Source: Spirochaetaceae bacterium
GTDB taxonomy: Bacteria > Spirochaetota > Spirochaetia > DSM-27196 > SKKC01
Assembly (NCBI GenBank): GCA_007694005.1
Contig: RECN01000077.1
Coordinates: 1 to 64,000, forward strand
Direction: 5' to 3'
Length of the DNA: 64,000 bases
The first letter of the stretch is position 1; every line of letters begins with the position of its first letter. Positions 53,225-61,251 of this stretch are shown piece after piece. The notes beneath the pieces are model-generated. The model ran no database searches. It was not told the DNA's origin and saw only the letters and a program-made list of their open reading frames with translations. The position numbers were made by a program, and so were the translations under genes.

Positions 53225-54472
53225 ATGAGCATTGATCAGAAAGGTTCCCGAGACGCGTTGACTATACGGTTTCACGAACACATACGCGATATTCCACGGC
53301 AGGATTGGGACAGACTCTCGCTTGGGACCGAAACACCGCTGCTCGAATGGGAGTGGTTGCGATGTATGGAAGAAAGCGGAAGCATTTCACCCGAGGAAGG
53401 ATGGATCCCCCATCATATCGGTGTATACGATAACGACAGGCTCGTCGGCGCAGCTCCGCTATACGTGAAAACGCACAGTATGGGTGAGTTCGTGTTCGAT
53501 TTCGCCTTTGCGGATGTTGCACACCAGCTCGGCGCATCGTACTACCCGAAACTCGTCGGTATGAGCCCCGCTACACCCTCGAGCGCCTTCGCCTTTCTGA
53601 CCGAAGACGGTCCGCACGAGGCAGAAATTCAGGCCGTCATGGCCGCGTCAATTCTGGAAATGGCCGAGGAGACCGGCATGGGTGGCGTTGCCTTCAATTT
53701 CGCCGATCCGAAATGGATGAACGGCGCAGGGAAAGCGGCTCTGGAACAATACGACTTTGTCGGCTGGACACATCAGCTGTATCACTGGCGCAACCGGGGC
53801 TTCACCTCATTCGATGACTATTTAGCGTGCTTTACCAAGAATCAGCGGCGGAACATTCGACGTGAGCGCGAGAGTATGGACCGACAGGGAATCAGCATCG
53901 TAATACGCACTGGGGACGACATCACACCCGAGCTTCTCGATTACATGTACGATTTCTACGCAGCGCACAACGCCCGATTCGGCCCATGGGCGGCCAAGTT
54001 TCTGAACAGACAGTTCTTTCGCATGCTCGCGGACGGGTTCCGCGACAGGATCGCGCTGGTCTGCGCGTATTCGCGGGAGCAGTGCGCCACAGGAGAACAC
54101 TCGCTGCATGGACAGCGTCCCATCGCCATGGCATTTCTGCTGGTAAAGAACCACACAATGTGGGGTCGCTACTGGGGGGCTGATGAAGACATTCGGGACC
54201 TGCACTTCAACTGCTGCTATTACAAGCCTATCGAGTGGGCCATAGAGAACGGTTACGAGCTCTTCGACCCCGGCATGGGATCATCGCATAAGGTGCGCCG
54301 TGGCTTCGAGGCTGTCTCCGGGTACAGTCTTCATCACTTTATGGACGAGCGTATGCAGTATATTCTCCACAACAATATTGATCGAATAAACTCCATGGAG
54401 AGCGCACACGTCGAACAGCTGAATGCTGCCCGACCAGTCCAGGATAATCCGTATCGGGGAGTAGCAGGATGA
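53225..54472 (+). CDS. COG3146 (DUF482)-type GNAT/FemAB-like acetyltransferase
   Basis: About 415 residues of the peptidoglycan-recognition/acyltransferase-like COG3146 family. Visible are DWDRLSLGTETPLLEWEWL, then PLYVKTHSMGEFVFDFAFAD, GVAFNFAD, the repeated basic helix FTKNQRRNIRRERESM, and FDPGMGSSHKVRRGFE near the end. These match the two-GNAT-fold layout of FemX-like enzymes. The N-terminal start is uncertain; ATG at 53153, 53210 and 53225 are all in frame and I prefer 53225, where family-like sequence begins. Coupled by a 4-base overlap to the following MDR gene. Confidence 0.82.
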   Translation: MSIDQKGSRDALTIRFHEHIRDIPRQDWDRLSLGTETPLLEWEWLRCMEESGSISPEEGWIPHHIGVYDNDRLVGAAPLYVKTHSMGEFVFDFAFADVAHQLGASYYPKLVGMSPATPSSAFAFLTEDGPHEAEIQAVMAASILEMAEETGMGGVAFNFADPKWMNGAGKAALEQYDFVGWTHQLYHWRNRGFTSFDDYLACFTKNQRRNIRRERESMDRQGISIVIRTGDDITPELLDYMYDFYAAHNARFGPWAAKFLNRQFFRMLADGFRDRIALVCAYSREQCATGEHSLHGQRPIAMAFLLVKNHTMWGRYWGADEDIRDLHFNCCYYKPIEWAIENGYELFDPGMGSSHKVRRGFEAVSGYSLHHFMDERMQYILHNNIDRINSMESAHVEQLNAARPVQDNPYRGVAG

Positions 54473-55593
54473 GAGCTGCCGTATTGAACGGACCGGGTCT
54501 CATTGCTATGGAAGATCGTGAGACACCGACACTCCGGCCAGGATGGGTCCGCGTCAGAATTTCAATCGTTGCCGCCTGTGAAGACGATCTTGACGCGTAT
54601 CGCGGGACCGTTGAACACCAGCGCTATCCGATCATACCCGGACGCGACGCCGTTGGTACCATTGTAGAGTATCGGCACGCGAACAGGACGGACCAGGAGA
54701 ACGAGCCTGGAGTCATTCCGTTCCGGCGCCCCGATACAGCCCTGAGCGAAGGAAGTCTGGTCGCGATTCTTCCGGAGAACTATGCGGATCGGGTCCTGTC
54801 TGAACATGACAGCGAACGCGATGCTCAGCAGAACGGACGGTGTAACAGACTCCCCCGCTTTCGCACCCGAGGTATCGCGAACCGTCCGACCCGTACCCGC
54901 CTGGGCCACAACGTTGATGGTGCTATGGCTGAGTACGCGGTCGTTCCAATCGAGCAGTGCGTTGCGATTCCCGACAACATAGAGACCCGCGACAGCGTAT
55001 TTCTTCAGGCCGGGCGCAGGGCGATGTACGCCGTGCACCGGAGCGAGGCCGGTGACGGCGACTACGTAGCGATAATCGGTGCCGGTGACACGGGCATCAT
55101 AGCCGCACAACTGGTCCGAAACAGAGGCGGCATACCCATCCTGATTGACACAGGAGAGACCAGGCTCGACCTCGCTCGGAGTCTCGGTTTCGAGCATACC
55201 GTAAACCCGTACAACGCATACGCGGCTGAAGAGATCGAATGGATCACGTCCGGAGACATGGCTGATGCTGTCATCGATATGACCGGTCGATCAGACGTCG
55301 CGGCACAGTGTCCGGACTTCGCGTCGGAAGGGGGCCGTATCGTATACACCCGATGCCAGCAGCCGGATGCCTTTGTGAGCTCGCGTAGTCTGGTCATGAA
55401 AGAACTGAGCGTCATCGGGTGTCGACATTGCGGAGCGCCTCCGAATGCGGTGTTCGAAGAGATGGCGAGCGGACGGCTACGCGTTGACTCGCTGGTTTCC
55501 ACACAGCTCCCGCTCGAAGCGGCTCCCATCGTGATTCCGTCGATCGTCGAACACCCCGACCACTATATGCGGGTGCTGTTCGGGAGTGCCTAG
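54469..55593 (+). CDS. MDR-superfamily dehydrogenase with degenerate zinc sites
   Basis: Protein of 374 residues with the medium-chain dehydrogenase layout. The cofactor motif is VAIIGAGDTGIIAA. The catalytic zinc Cys is present (Cys37 in AACEDDLDAYRG), but the usual Gly-His-Glu reads Gly-Arg-Asp at 58-60, so the His and Glu are changed. The four-cysteine structural zinc lobe is replaced by an Arg/Asn-rich stretch with a single Cys. It may bind zinc differently or not at all, or act without oxidation chemistry. The unusual 50-residue insert near 70-125 is Asp/Arg/Gln-rich. Translationally coupled to the GNAT-like gene. Confidence 0.78.
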   Translation: MRAAVLNGPGLIAMEDRETPTLRPGWVRVRISIVAACEDDLDAYRGTVEHQRYPIIPGRDAVGTIVEYRHANRTDQENEPGVIPFRRPDTALSEGSLVAILPENYADRVLSEHDSERDAQQNGRCNRLPRFRTRGIANRPTRTRLGHNVDGAMAEYAVVPIEQCVAIPDNIETRDSVFLQAGRRAMYAVHRSEAGDGDYVAIIGAGDTGIIAAQLVRNRGGIPILIDTGETRLDLARSLGFEHTVNPYNAYAAEEIEWITSGDMADAVIDMTGRSDVAAQCPDFASEGGRIVYTRCQQPDAFVSSRSLVMKELSVIGCRHCGAPPNAVFEEMASGRLRVDSLVSTQLPLEAAPIVIPSIVEHPDHYMRVLFGSA

Positions 55594-57932
55594 TCCGGAG
55601 ACGGCGAAAACTCTTCCCTGACGGTAACCCGACTGCTCTGATTGCGTTGCGCTTCGACGACTGCGAGACCGACGATGTTCACGATTTCGCGGATACTCGA
55701 TCCGAGCTGCAGAATATGCACGGGTTTCTTCATTCCCATGAGTATGGGACCGACGAGCTCTGCCTCACCGATTTCTCCAAGCAGCTTATACGCGATATTT
55801 CCGGCCTCAAGATTCGGGAAAATCAGGGTATTCACCCGCTTTCCGTTTAGTCGACTGAACGGATACGTCTCCTGCATCAGGTCGGGTGACAGTGCAAAGT
55901 TAGCCTGAATCTCGCCATCGAGACGCAGGTCCGGGTAGGCACGCCGGGCCTTCTCTACCGCCTCCGCCGCCCGTTGCGGTCCGGAGTCACGCGCAGAACC
56001 AAAGTTGGAGTAACTGAGAACCGCCACGACAGGCTCGTAGTTGAAAAACCGTACGGTCCGGGCGGTCAGTCCTATGATGTCGACAAGATCGTCCGCTGTC
56101 GGCGCAACGTTCACCGTCGTGTCGGCGAGAAAATACACCCCGTGTTTCGCGTTGACTATGTACATACCCGCAACCTTGGCGACTCCCGGTTCGCGCTCTA
56201 TGATCTGCAGGGCCGGCCGTATGACGCTGGGGTACTCGCGGGTTCGGCCGGAAATGAAGGCGTCTGCATCGCCATGCTCGAGCATTCCAAGGCCGAAATA
56301 ATTGCGGTCCCGCATAAGCCGCTCTGCCTCTGACGAGGTTACCCCTTTGCGGGCGCGTTTCTGATAGAGGGTGCGGGCGTAGCGCTCGACCGCTACTTCC
56401 TCTGCCTGTGGATTAATCACTGGACAGGACCGCAGCGCCTGAAGATCGTGCTCGATAATGAGCTGTTCAATAACCGCCGGTCGGCCGAGCAGGATGGGCG
56501 ATGCAATTTGCTGGGACGCGGTGATGTCAGCAGCCTTGAGTACGTTGTAGTCTTCCGCCTCAGCGAAGACGACCCGTTTCGGGTCCCGGCGGGCCTGGGT
56601 CAGAATTCCTGATACGAGCTTCTGCCCTATTCCAACCCGCTCGAGAAGCTCTGCCTCGTATATCTCCCAGTCGCTGATTGTGGTGCGCGCCACACCGCTT
56701 TCCATCGCTGCCCTCGCGACCGCCGGTGCGATCGTAGTCAACAGACGCGGGTCCAGCGGTTTGGGTATGACATAGTTGCGACCAAAGGCAAGCCCGTCAG
56801 AGGCGTATGCCCGTCCGACGGAGTCCGGTACCGGTTCACGAGCGAGGCGCGCGAGCGCCCGTGCTGCGGCAATCTTCATCGCTTCGTTGATCTCTGTTGC
56901 CTGCACATCCAGCGCTCCCCGAAAAATATACGGAAAGCCCAGAACATTGTTCACCTGGTTCGGATAGTCGCTGCGGCCGGTCGCCATAATGACATCCGGC
57001 CTGCAGGCGGTTGCCGTTTCGTAGTCGATTTCCGGCTCCGGATTCGCCAGCGCAAAAACGACCGGATCGCGATTCATGCGTCGTATATGATCCGGCGTGA
57101 CGATGCCCCCAACAGAGACACCGAGAAGGACGTCTGCTCCGACAATAGCCTCGCCGAAATCGGCAACGTCGGACTCGGTTGCGAACTCGGCTGCAGGATG
57201 ATCTGCGGGAACCATTCCCTGACGGATGACCCCATCAGCGTCGACCATAATGATGTGCTCGCGTTTCACGCCAAGCTGATGATAGAACCGGGTGCACGCA
57301 AGGCCCGCTGCGCCGGCACCGATCACGACGAGGCGAACATCGGCGATGTGCTTGCCGGCGAGTACCAGGGCATTGATCAGCGCCGCGCCGGTGATGATCG
57401 CTGTACCATGCTGATCGTCGTGCATAACCGGGATACGGCACCGGCGTTTAAGCTCCTGCTCTATGTAGAAACACTCAGGGGCCCGAATATCTTCGAGATT
57501 GATGCCGCCGAAGGTGGGCTCGAGTCTCACCATGGTGTCGATAAACGCATCAGGGTCCAGTTCGTCAACTTCAAGATCAAAACCGTCGATGCCTGCGAAA
57601 CGCTTGAACAGGACGGCCTTGCCTTCCATGACCGGCTTCGCAGCTGCTGCACCGATGGCTCCGAGTCCGAGCACCGCAGTTCCGTTGGTCGCAATGGCGA
57701 CGAGATTACCTTTTGCCGTATAGCGATACGCGGCATCCTCAGACTCGGCAATGGCCCGTGCAGGCACCGCAACGCCGGGAGAATACGCTGCCGCCAGATC
57801 GTACTGAGTCGTCAGCGGTTTGGTCGCCGCGATTTCCAGTTTCCCGGCAGGCGGGGCTTCATGGTATTTCAGTGCATCTTCGTCGCTGACGTGCACACTT
57901 CCATCAATGGCTTTTTTCTGCTGACCAGGCAT
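55590..57932 (-). CDS. maeB: NADP-dependent malic enzyme-phosphotransacetylase fusion (MaeB-like)
   Basis: Protein of 780 residues. The N-terminal malic-enzyme part (about 1-430) has [15 protein letters not shown], then [40 protein letters not shown] and the Rossmann segment [16 protein letters not shown]. The C-terminal part (about 435-775) is a phosphate acetyl/butyryltransferase domain ([14 protein letters not shown], then [10 protein letters not shown], and [17 protein letters not shown]). In MaeB this domain regulates decarboxylation of malate to pyruvate by acetyl-CoA. Its end overlaps the convergent MDR gene by four bases. Confidence 0.94.
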   Translation of the reverse strand: MPGQQKKAIDGSVHVSDEDALKYHEAPPAGKLEIAATKPLTTQYDLAAAYSPGVAVPARAIAESEDAAYRYTAKGNLVAIATNGTAVLGLGAIGAAAAKPVMEGKAVLFKRFAGIDGFDLEVDELDPDAFIDTMVRLEPTFGGINLEDIRAPECFYIEQELKRRCRIPVMHDDQHGTAIITGAALINALVLAGKHIADVRLVVIGAGAAGLACTRFYHQLGVKREHIIMVDADGVIRQGMVPADHPAAEFATESDVADFGEAIVGADVLLGVSVGGIVTPDHIRRMNRDPVVFALANPEPEIDYETATACRPDVIMATGRSDYPNQVNNVLGFPYIFRGALDVQATEINEAMKIAAARALARLAREPVPDSVGRAYASDGLAFGRNYVIPKPLDPRLLTTIAPAVARAAMESGVARTTISDWEIYEAELLERVGIGQKLVSGILTQARRDPKRVVFAEAEDYNVLKAADITASQQIASPILLGRPAVIEQLIIEHDLQALRSCPVINPQAEEVAVERYARTLYQKRARKGVTSSEAERLMRDRNYFGLGMLEHGDADAFISGRTREYPSVIRPALQIIEREPGVAKVAGMYIVNAKHGVYFLADTTVNVAPTADDLVDIIGLTARTVRFFNYEPVVAVLSYSNFGSARDSGPQRAAEAVEKARRAYPDLRLDGEIQANFALSPDLMQETYPFSRLNGKRVNTLIFPNLEAGNIAYKLLGEIGEAELVGPILMGMKKPVHILQLGSSIREIVNIVGLAVVEAQRNQSSRVTVREEFSPSPD

Positions 57933-57953
57933 AGTGCCGCGGATTATAGCAGA

Positions 57954-58763
57954 CTATCCGAGTGCGGGCACACCTACACTGTGACTGCACACAAAGAGGA
58001 ACTCCGTACCGCTTGCAACTGGTCTCTTGTCGTAAGATCCATATGCTGCGTCGACCTTGAAGCCATGCGTAGCAAGCAGGATCTGCAGCTGATACTCGTA
58101 GTAATAGCGCAGCGCCAGGGTATCGACATGGCGCGACACACTGCCGTCCTGATTCGTCGTATACAAGATGACTTCGGGATAGATAATCTGCTTCTCCGAA
58201 TCGACAGCCGGCATACGCCGCGCGCGTCTGACAGTCTGCCCGGTTCTCGGGTCCCGGCGCTCCCAGTCGGTGTGTTCGACTTCGGTCGTCGCTATGGTTT
58301 CCTTGTGGTCCACCTTGAATACATCCAGAATGAACACACCTCCGCTTGCCAGATGGCGTCTGACCGATTCAAGACAGCCAGACGTATCGTGGTCGTCCGT
58401 AAGCGCCTGAAAACTGCGGAAGGGTATGATGATGAGCGGAAACTGCTGCGGAATCTGAAAGCTCGACATTGACCCCTGCACCACGTGCAGACGGTTTCGA
58501 ACCTCCGGCGACAGCGCGGCAGCCTTTCGGGCGAGCTCGGTCAACATACTCGCGGAAAGATCGAGTGCCCATACTTCGTGCCCCGCCTCGGCGAGAGGGA
58601 TTGATACCCGCCCCGTCCCGCAGGCAAGCTCGAGCACGGGACCGCCTGCCCGGTCAGCAGCTTCGAGATAGAACGCAAGGTCGGACTCGCTGTAGTACGC
58701 GGTATCCATGTCGTACCAGGGAGCCGTATTCGTGAAAAGATTCTGCTCGTCCTGCGAACTCAT
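57954..58763 (-). CDS. class I SAM-dependent methyltransferase
   Basis: About 269 residues. SAM motif I is VLELACGTGRVSIPLAEAG, motif II VWALDLSASML, and the later strand GGVFILDVFKVDHKE. The pattern YYSESDLAFYLEAA upstream is common in small-molecule methyltransferases. It starts at ATG 58763, overlapping the stop of the membrane-protein gene (ATGA). A longer frame upstream is read-through of that gene. Third gene of the thioredoxin-like operon; the substrate is unknown. Confidence 0.85.
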   Translation of the reverse strand: MSSQDEQNLFTNTAPWYDMDTAYYSESDLAFYLEAADRAGGPVLELACGTGRVSIPLAEAGHEVWALDLSASMLTELARKAAALSPEVRNRLHVVQGSMSSFQIPQQFPLIIIPFRSFQALTDDHDTSGCLESVRRHLASGGVFILDVFKVDHKETIATTEVEHTDWERRDPRTGQTVRRARRMPAVDSEKQIIYPEVILYTTNQDGSVSRHVDTLALRYYYEYQLQILLATHGFKVDAAYGSYDKRPVASGTEFLFVCSHSVGVPALG

Positions 58764-59176
58764 GCTTCTTTGTACCCCGCGCGGAGGGCTAAACGTCTGG
58801 CCCCAAGAGAAAACAGCAGCGCAGGGACCGCGCTGACGAGGGCTAATCCGCCGGCGACCACAAAAGCGGGCACTCCGGCGATGCGATCCACGCCGAAGAC
58901 CAGCGGGAGAAGCACGGAAAGAAGCCCCAGGAGGGCTGTTACCCAGAGAAACACCGCACCAGTAATGGCGATACGACGTCGACTGACCTGAAACTGCCGA
59001 TCGACTTCGTAGACCCATCGATAACAGGTCAGTGAAGAAACACCCGTCTCATCCGAGACGTGCGACGCAATACTGTCCAGATCGCGACCGTTCCGGAGCT
59101 CGTCAAGAATCAGCGGAAGCTGTGCACGACTGATGTCGGCTTCACGCCTTGCGCGGCCGGAAACACTCTCGCTCAC
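58760..59176 (-). CDS. small two-span membrane protein with N-terminal helical region
   Basis: A 138-residue protein, family not recognised. Residues 15-60 form a helix-rich region (LDELRNGRDLDSIASHVSDETGVS) that looks like a small helix-turn-helix or tetramer segment; two membrane spans follow at about 73-95 and 102-122, and the tail is basic (RRLALRAGYKE). It overlaps both neighbours by four bases, so it is tightly coupled to the thioredoxin-like and methyltransferase genes. Confidence 0.65.
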   Translation of the reverse strand: MSESVSGRARREADISRAQLPLILDELRNGRDLDSIASHVSDETGVSSLTCYRWVYEVDRQFQVSRRRIAITGAVFLWVTALLGLLSVLLPLVFGVDRIAGVPAFVVAGGLALVSAVPALLFSLGARRLALRAGYKEA

Positions 59177-59565
59177 CGGGCATTCTCCGTCATATGTACG
59201 CGAAAAACCTCGAGGAACCGCTCGGAGGAGAGCTGGTTCGTGTCGGCTACCAGTTCTCCATCGACGTAATAGCGTATATAGGGAACGAAACTGTTACCCC
59301 AGATCCGCTCTTTCATGGTCCGGTATTCGCTGAAGTACTTCTCGCGATCGTAGACGACCGTATATATGGAAAGGTCGAAATCTTCCGGTTTCTGGTCCTT
59401 GACGAGCGCCTTGAGCGATCTGTCGACGGCCTTCCAGTCGGGACACCAGCTCTGTGTGGAAATAACGGCAACAGCCTTTGCGCTTCCAAGAAGCTCGGGG
59501 GGAAACTCGTGGTGTGCTATCGCGTATCGTGCGTCATCATCAGAGAGAGCCGTATAAGTGGTCAT
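59173..59565 (-). CDS. thioredoxin-like protein with one active-site Cys (WCPDW)
   Basis: A 130-residue protein with the thioredoxin-fold order: VAVISTQSWCPDWKAV at 32-47, then YTVVYDREKYFSEYR, FVPYIRYYVDGELV and a C-terminal helix. The loop reads W-C-P-D-W with Cys41 alone; the second Cys of the CxxC motif is Trp44. It therefore cannot make an internal disulfide and may work by glutathionylation, persulfide or peroxide sensing, or as a structural partner. First gene of a three-gene operon with its own promoter. Confidence 0.75.
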   Translation of the reverse strand: MTTYTALSDDDARYAIAHHEFPPELLGSAKAVAVISTQSWCPDWKAVDRSLKALVKDQKPEDFDLSIYTVVYDREKYFSEYRTMKERIWGNSFVPYIRYYVDGELVADTNQLSSERFLEVFRVHMTENAR

Positions 59566-59574
59566 CGTCCTTAA

Positions 59575-59604
59575 AATATACGATTAAAGAGCGCAGCTCG
59601 ACAA
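59575..59604 (-). promoter_or_regulatory. promoter for the thioredoxin-like operon
   Basis: On the minus strand TTGTCG (59604-59599), an 18-base spacer, and TATATT (59580-59575), immediately before the AAGGA site and the ATG at 59565. Confidence 0.5.
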
Positions 59605-59609
59605 ACCGC

Positions 59610-60554
59610 TTATACGCTCAACGCAAGTTTGCCCCGAACGTGCCCGCTCATGCTTCGCCGCCAGGCTGTCTCGACCTCGTCGATTCCGTATACCTGTTCG
59701 ACCGAGGCGGCGAGTCGCCCCGCAGCCGCGTGTTCGGCGATGCGATGCAGGCGTCGCCCGTCGGGTTTTACGATTTCGAGATGGTAGCGTTTCCCGTCAC
59801 GCCGGGGCAGTACAGACCGGCACAGCGCGATGATTCCGGGATGCACGGTTACAAGCATCCCCTGATTGCGAAGGCCGTCGATAGCGCGTCTATAGCTCAA
59901 GGTCCCCGCAATGTCAAAAATCAGATCGTAGAGAGCGGAACCGTCCTGCAGGGGATCGGCTGAGGAATAGTCGATGGTGTGTATCGCCCCGCGGCCACGG
60001 CAATACGACTGGTTTTCTGCGCTGCTGACTGCCGTCACACGCGCGCGTCCGATCACGGCGAGCTGGAGCGCGAAGCTTCCAACACCGCCCGCAGCTCCGT
60101 TTATGAGAACATCCGCGCCGGGTGCGATGCGTCCGTGTAGAAACAGCGCACGAAACGCCGTCAGGGCCGAGAGCGGCATAACGGCCGCGTCCGTCATGGA
60201 AATCCCATCCGGAACGGGGGCAAGGTGCTCTGCCTTCGCACACACAAACTCTGCGTAGCTGCCCTGGGCGCGCAGGAGTGGAAGCATCCCGAACACAGCC
60301 TGACCGGACGAGAACCCACGTACACCGGGTCCGATTTCATCGATTACACCCGCGAAATCAGCACCCGGCGTCCGGTCCGGTTTGAAACCGGTCAGTAGAC
60401 GGAAATCACCGCGTGTGAGTTTCCAGTCAATGGGATTAATCCCGATTGCTCTCACCCGAACGCGTACCTCACCGCTGCCCGGCGACGGGGACTCGGCTTC
60501 GACCCGTTCGAGTACTTCGGGACCTCCGTAATGCTGATACCGATACTTCCACAT
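59610..60554 (-). CDS. zinc-less MDR NADP-dependent oxidoreductase (quinone-reductase-like)
   Basis: A 314-residue enzyme of the zeta-crystallin/QOR group. The N-terminal INPIDWKLTRGD and PGADFAGVIDEIG, then the cofactor loop INGAAGGVGSFALQLA, are the family marks. It lacks the zinc-binding cysteines, as expected for quinone or enone reductases. The alternative is a 2-enoyl reductase. It probably uses NADPH. The downstream thioredoxin-like gene has its own promoter, so the two are not firmly linked. Confidence 0.88.
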   Translation of the reverse strand: MWKYRYQHYGGPEVLERVEAESPSPGSGEVRVRVRAIGINPIDWKLTRGDFRLLTGFKPDRTPGADFAGVIDEIGPGVRGFSSGQAVFGMLPLLRAQGSYAEFVCAKAEHLAPVPDGISMTDAAVMPLSALTAFRALFLHGRIAPGADVLINGAAGGVGSFALQLAVIGRARVTAVSSAENQSYCRGRGAIHTIDYSSADPLQDGSALYDLIFDIAGTLSYRRAIDGLRNQGMLVTVHPGIIALCRSVLPRRDGKRYHLEIVKPDGRRLHRIAEHAAAGRLAASVEQVYGIDEVETAWRRSMSGHVRGKLALSV

Positions 60555-60581
60555 AATTCCGTCTCTGTTTCCGGCTTCCCG

Positions 60582-61241
60582 TTACCTGGCGCTATACCGA
60601 CTGCGAATAATCCGGTGGATTTCCTCGAGCGCGCGATCCCGCACCCCATCGATGCCGGTATCAAGAAGGAAATCCCGGCGTTCCCGATCAAACCAGCGGT
60701 ACAGACGCTCGGCGGCGGTAGCCGGTTCTTCAGTTCCCCAGGCAATCTTTGTGATCGCACGGAGCTCATCCCGGCTGAAGTAAATGCGTTCGCCGGCGAC
60801 CTTTATCACAAAGGACTGCGGAGAAATCTGCTCAATATCGACCGAGTAACCTGGAGATGCGGCACCGGCCGGTGCTTCGCCGTGCATGACCGCGTCCTGC
60901 GCTGCCGAGACCTCTTCCTGTCGATCCCCGGTTCTCTGCTGATGAACGAGCAGAGCCACCTGAGACGCTATGTAATCGAGCGCATTCTCATCGAGTTCCT
61001 GCAGCAGGCGTGTGATCTGCTCGATTCGTCGCGCGGCTCCTGTCGACCGCTCCACAGCTCCGGACGTATCGGTCGAAGGTATCGGACTCTCGTTCGCGGG
61101 AGTCGCGTTCGCGGGCGTCTTTTTCGCCGGGGACCGCTTCGCGGGCGTCTTCTTTGCAGTCGTCGCGGGCGTCTTTTTCACCGGGGTCGTCGTCGCGGGC
61201 GTCTTCTTTGTCGTCGTCGTCTTTCTGCTTTGCCTTGCCAT
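60582..61241 (-). CDS. KKTPA-tailed protein of unknown function
   Basis: A 219-residue protein. The first 50 residues are a basic, Thr/Pro/Ala-rich tail with KKTPA at 12-16, 22-26, 30-34 and 40-44 and KRSPA at 35-39, like the tails of histone-H1-type bacterial proteins. The rest forms a helical domain (RRIEQITRLLQELDENALDYIASQVALL), then FVIKVAGERIYFSRDEL and a C-terminal region ending in Arg-rich sequence. No family recognised. The tail suggests DNA or RNA binding, or a substrate-tethering role. The tail is coded by a short repeat. Confidence 0.7.
   Translation of the reverse strand: MARQSRKTTTTKKTPATTTPVKKTPATTAKKTPAKRSPAKKTPANATPANESPIPSTDTSGAVERSTGAARRIEQITRLLQELDENALDYIASQVALLVHQQRTGDRQEEVSAAQDAVMHGEAPAGAASPGYSVDIEQISPQSFVIKVAGERIYFSRDELRAITKIAWGTEEPATAAERLYRWFDRERRDFLLDTGIDGVRDRALEEIHRIIRSRYSAR
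61096..61225 (-). repeat. short imperfect repeats coding for the KKTPA tail
   Basis: The core gcgggcgtctt with small changes recurs at 61111, 61141, 61164 and 61194, each encoding the Lys-Lys/Thr/Pro/Ala units. It explains the low-complexity tail and may expand or shrink by slippage. Confidence 0.6.
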
Positions 61242-61251
61242 GTCTTCTTTC

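Noticed and set aside
61096-61225. Possible CRISPR-like or regulatory repeat
   Set aside because: Units are short, irregular, in frame and code for KKTPA; no spacers.
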